A program made the translations under genes and the position numbers. Below the pieces are notes generated by a model that saw nothing but the letters and a program-made list of their open reading frames with translations, did no database searches and was not told where the DNA came from. Below, piece by piece: positions 32,767 through 35,180 of a stretch of 35,180 nucleotides of DNA (positions are counted from its first letter, which is position 1; every line of letters begins with the position of its first letter). The stretch comes from Candidatus Melainabacteria bacterium (GTDB lineage Bacteria > Cyanobacteriota > Vampirovibrionia > Obscuribacterales > Obscuribacteraceae): positions 1 to 35,180 of the forward strand of contig JADYYD010000146.1 in the NCBI GenBank assembly GCA_020853845.1. The letters are read 5' to 3'.

Positions 32767-34314
32767 TCACTCTAACGAGCCCAGCGTATCTTTAATTAGC
32801 CTCTGAATTGATTCTTTTGTCTGTCCTGTCCGGCGCAGATAGGTATACCAAGCATCACTATAGAGAGTTCTTGCGCGGTCGTTAATTTCTCGAACTTCTG
32901 CTTTTTCCTGACGCGTCAGGGTTTTCACATCTTTCTTCCGAATGTTTTTGTACATCTGATGCTCGATGTGACCAGCCTCGTTCATTTCAGTTGGCAGAAT
33001 TTGCCATTCAATAAGCTGACCATTCGGTGCTTTCAGGTCAATGGCAGCAACCCGCCATCCCCGGGCTTTTGGATTGAGTAACTTGTCTAGATCCACCTTC
33101 ACTATCTCAAACCCGCTCTCTTTCAGTCTTTCAACAAGCTTGGGTAGGTCGTTCAAGTTCTCTACTGGTGTCTTGAATCTGAACGAGTCTCTAATGTGCT
33201 CAACGTCGAACCACTCCTTAGCTTCCTTTATGGACGGTCGTTGAGCCTTTTCAAAGATATCCTTAGCATGTTTAAAGCCAACCTCTGAGTTAGTACCAAA
33301 TTTAGTATCAATATTGTTCAAGAATTTTTCTACCAGAGGCTTGTTATCTTTTGTCAAAGCCATTAACTGTGCTACTTTTTGACTTGCCGTAGCACTCCTG
33401 TCTATAGGATTTACGATGTCTTTTTCTTCCAAAAGCCTTCTCTTTTCTATGATCCCTTCTTCCAAAACTTCAACACGTTTTTCAACTCCAAGCGCCTTGA
33501 GCTCGGCCTCGCTCATTCCCTCCAAGCCCATTTGTTCAATTGTCTCAGGATTGATAGGCTCACTTCCACCTTCAAAGAAAAACATTGGCAAAAGCATACC
33601 TGCCATCTTCGCGCGATCTTCCGGCATCAAAGGCTTGTCTATTTCATCTATCGCTGTGCCTGCAATCCCTTGAACATCTTTGTTCAGTTGTTCAGGACTC
33701 TGCGCAAAATGCCCTGGAGTATCCGATAGCCATTGTCCGACCTTCTGAAGGTCACTGTTTATTGCGTTCGGCTGAGCCAAATGATTTTCAAATTGTCTGA
33801 CTGCAGCTACAGCGTTTTCTAAAACTGCTTCGGCATACTTGCCTAAAACCTCTTCTGTCACCGCTTCCGAAACTTCAGGCACGTTTGTGATCTGCACATT
33901 TATTTTCACATGAGATTCAAATGGCGGCCGCTGCACAGTCGGCGACAAGTCTGGAATCGGCTCAACCGCTTGCTTTGCCGGATGCTCATGTATTTCTGTC
34001 TTGCCGGCGTCGCCAGCGCCGGCATCGTTCGTTTTTACTTCCGCAGAATCGAAGAAACCGAAACGGTTAGCCTGTATCTGCGCCACTCTCGCCTCGTATT
34101 CAGCTACTGTCTCGCCGTCGTTCATCGCAATCATATCGGGCTCAGACAAGGTCTTGTCGTCTCGGTGAGCATTAGCAAAAGCCTGGCCATGTACTTCCTG
34201 ATCGGGCTGTGTCGCAATAACACCGCCATCCTTTACGGCTTCAGGCGTTATCTGGATGGTCTTTTCAGCGCCATGGTCGCTTACTTTCAAGTTTCGTTGA
34301 ACTTGCTCGGACAT
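32767..34314 (-). CDS. multidomain protein with C-terminal RelA/SpoT-like domain, candidate polymorphic toxin
   Basis: 515 aa from ATG 34314; an in-frame GTG at 34383 would add 23 aa, and neither has a strong binding site. Residues 1-130 are polar and low complexity, 150-330 helical. Residues about 340-500 resemble RelA/SpoT-like nucleotidyltransferase domains found in phage and toxin proteins: HIRDSFRFKTP (373-383), LKESGFEIVKV (397-407), GWRVAAIDLKAPNGQLIEWQI (419-439) and EHQMYKNIR (451-459), matching the R-D-x2-R, G-Y/W-R, E-x-Q and H-x2-Y landmarks of that fold. Enzymes of this fold pyrophosphorylate nucleotides (ppGpp, ppApp) or tRNA. No signal peptide or delivery tag is visible. Toxin status is inferred from architecture and from the small gene behind it. 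Confidence 0.7.
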   Translation of the reverse strand: MSEQVQRNLKVSDHGAEKTIQITPEAVKDGGVIATQPDQEVHGQAFANAHRDDKTLSEPDMIAMNDGETVAEYEARVAQIQANRFGFFDSAEVKTNDAGAGDAGKTEIHEHPAKQAVEPIPDLSPTVQRPPFESHVKINVQITNVPEVSEAVTEEVLGKYAEAVLENAVAAVRQFENHLAQPNAINSDLQKVGQWLSDTPGHFAQSPEQLNKDVQGIAGTAIDEIDKPLMPEDRAKMAGMLLPMFFFEGGSEPINPETIEQMGLEGMSEAELKALGVEKRVEVLEEGIIEKRRLLEEKDIVNPIDRSATASQKVAQLMALTKDNKPLVEKFLNNIDTKFGTNSEVGFKHAKDIFEKAQRPSIKEAKEWFDVEHIRDSFRFKTPVENLNDLPKLVERLKESGFEIVKVDLDKLLNPKARGWRVAAIDLKAPNGQLIEWQILPTEMNEAGHIEHQMYKNIRKKDVKTLTRQEKAEVREINDRARTLYSDAWYTYLRRTGQTKESIQRLIKDTLGSLE

Positions 34315-34383
34315 AGGCGGGCCCGCCTTTTCTGGATGACTACAATATGCCCTTTTGAAATTGTCCGGAAACGAGACTAACAC

Positions 34384-34549
34384 TCACTTCCCATAACAAC
34401 TGAACCGAAACGAAGCAGCCGTACATATATACGGCAACTCAAATTTGTAGCAGTGCAAGTAATTTTTTGCGGACTACCGTCCGTCATGCCAGCCTCCCTT
34501 CTCTAAAGGGCGAGGCCTGCCGCGCGTTTTGGTCATAGCGAGGCGGCAT
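34384..34549. other. intergenic spacer upstream of the RelA/SpoT-domain gene
   Basis: 166 nt, AT-rich, containing a small CGGAC/GTCCG hairpin near 34469-34482. It probably holds the promoter of the two-gene unit on -; no -10/-35 pair is convincing by eye. Confidence 0.4.
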
Positions 34550-35020
34550 CTACTTGATCGGCTTCTTCTTCAGCCAGCCCTGACGCGCAAGGAAGTCGTC
34601 ATAAGCTATCTGTTGAGCAGGTTGCAGCAGCTTTCTTATACGCAGCCGCATCAATAAATACTGATCGTTGATCTCACCGCGAATTTGCGACAGCTCGCGC
34701 TGAGCACAGAGAAGATCTTCCGCCGATGCGCCTGTAGTCATGCCGGAAAGAAAGACCGCTTGTTTTTCTCTGAATTTCTTTCTAAGCGGCTCTATTGTCG
34801 GACGCAGATCCTCGACAATCGCAGTTATTTTCTTGCGCTGGTCGTCGTTGGCTTTGACCGCTTCCAAAATCGGATTAACGTAGTATCCATACGGTTTTTC
34901 AAAGCCATCCGAGGTCTTCTTCGCCTCGTCGGCTCCGACCGGTTGATAAATCAGCAGCGGTCCTGAAAACAGGCACGCATAACCGGCAACAATCAGCAGT
35001 TTTGTGAGCTTATCGAACAT
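34550..35020 (-). CDS. periplasmic Spy/CpxP-like protein
   Basis: 156 aa from ATG 35020. A signal peptide (residues 1 to about 30, LLIVAGYACLFSGPLLIY, cleavage near VGA) directs export. The mature protein is all helix and highly charged, with the pattern of Spy/CpxP family proteins: KITAIVEDLRPTIEPLRKKFREKQ, then LCAQRELSQIRGEINDQYLLMRLRIRKLLQPAQQIAYDDF, where the final QPAQQ-x-x-Y-DDF stands in for LTxxQ. Such proteins act as periplasmic chaperones or metal/stress sensors. Stands alone. Confidence 0.7.
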   Translation of the reverse strand: MFDKLTKLLIVAGYACLFSGPLLIYQPVGADEAKKTSDGFEKPYGYYVNPILEAVKANDDQRKKITAIVEDLRPTIEPLRKKFREKQAVFLSGMTTGASAEDLLCAQRELSQIRGEINDQYLLMRLRIRKLLQPAQQIAYDDFLARQGWLKKKPIK

Positions 35021-35180
35021 CAGCAGCCCAATCGAAGGTCTATGTGTGAATCATTGCGTACCCTGTACACAACTAAGACGACTAGACGACCATCATTAGG
35101 AAATGTGCCCAGAAGGCAGGAAACACCGACATATTAGTGCCAAACCAGCTCAAATTTTTCGGTTGAGAGGAACATCATCA

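Overview
The window looks like a chromosomal piece of a Gram-negative-type bacterium: there are lipoprotein and secreted-protein signals, a TonB-C-like domain and a Spy/CpxP-like protein. Three Hanks-type Ser/Thr kinases with membrane anchors, TPR proteins, a SWIM/SNF2 ATPase and a fused, compact histidine operon recall large-genome lineages such as the non-photosynthetic relatives of Cyanobacteria (Melainabacteria/Obscuribacterales type). That placement is an inference from gene content and is not proven by the sequence.

Layout. 1-720: the 3' end of a 23S rRNA gene, a spacer without tRNA, 5S rRNA and a strong rho-independent terminator, all on +. 780-1125: repeat-rich spacer with three 30-nt repeats and two 69-nt hairpin repeats. 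1151-4296: a one-motif PLD nuclease/phospholipase domain fused to an XRE helix-turn-helix (-), a secreted alpha/beta hydrolase (+) and a conserved hypothetical protein (+). 4366-10581 (-): a signalling block with a hemerythrin-like protein, a secreted TPR protein translationally coupled to a kinase, a membrane-anchored GNAT, a His/Glu-rich small protein and a kinase with an LRR-like outer domain.

10688-18336 (-): a complete histidine operon in the order hisL leader/attenuator - hisG - hisC::HAD phosphatase - hisB - hisH - hisF - hisA::hisI::hisE - hisD. Seven structural genes carry all ten enzymatic activities from PRPP/ATP to histidine. Two genes are fusions, and most junctions overlap by 4 to 11 nt. 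Upstream lies a 26-codon leader peptide with seven consecutive His codons. Its mRNA can form mutually exclusive 1:2, 2:3 and 3:4 pairings ending in a rho-independent terminator, a textbook ribosome-stalling attenuator.

18569-28615: a tandem ACT-domain regulator (+), then on - a repeat-bearing small protein, a 1122-aa SWIM-SNF2 ATPase, a basic secreted protein, a TPR lipoprotein, a third kinase and a secreted repeat protein with a TonB-like C terminus. 29303-32204 (+): a fatty-acid desaturase, a degenerate GGDEF protein and a PlsC-like acyltransferase, possibly a membrane-lipid module. 32371-32418: a long bidirectional terminator-like hairpin. 32505-34314 (-): a two-gene unit whose large protein ends in a RelA/SpoT-like domain, followed 10 nt later by a small acidic protein; this reads as a candidate toxin-immunity pair. 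34550-35020 (-): a Spy/CpxP-like periplasmic protein.

The most notable items are the his attenuator, the two his fusions and the RelA/SpoT-like toxin-immunity candidate.
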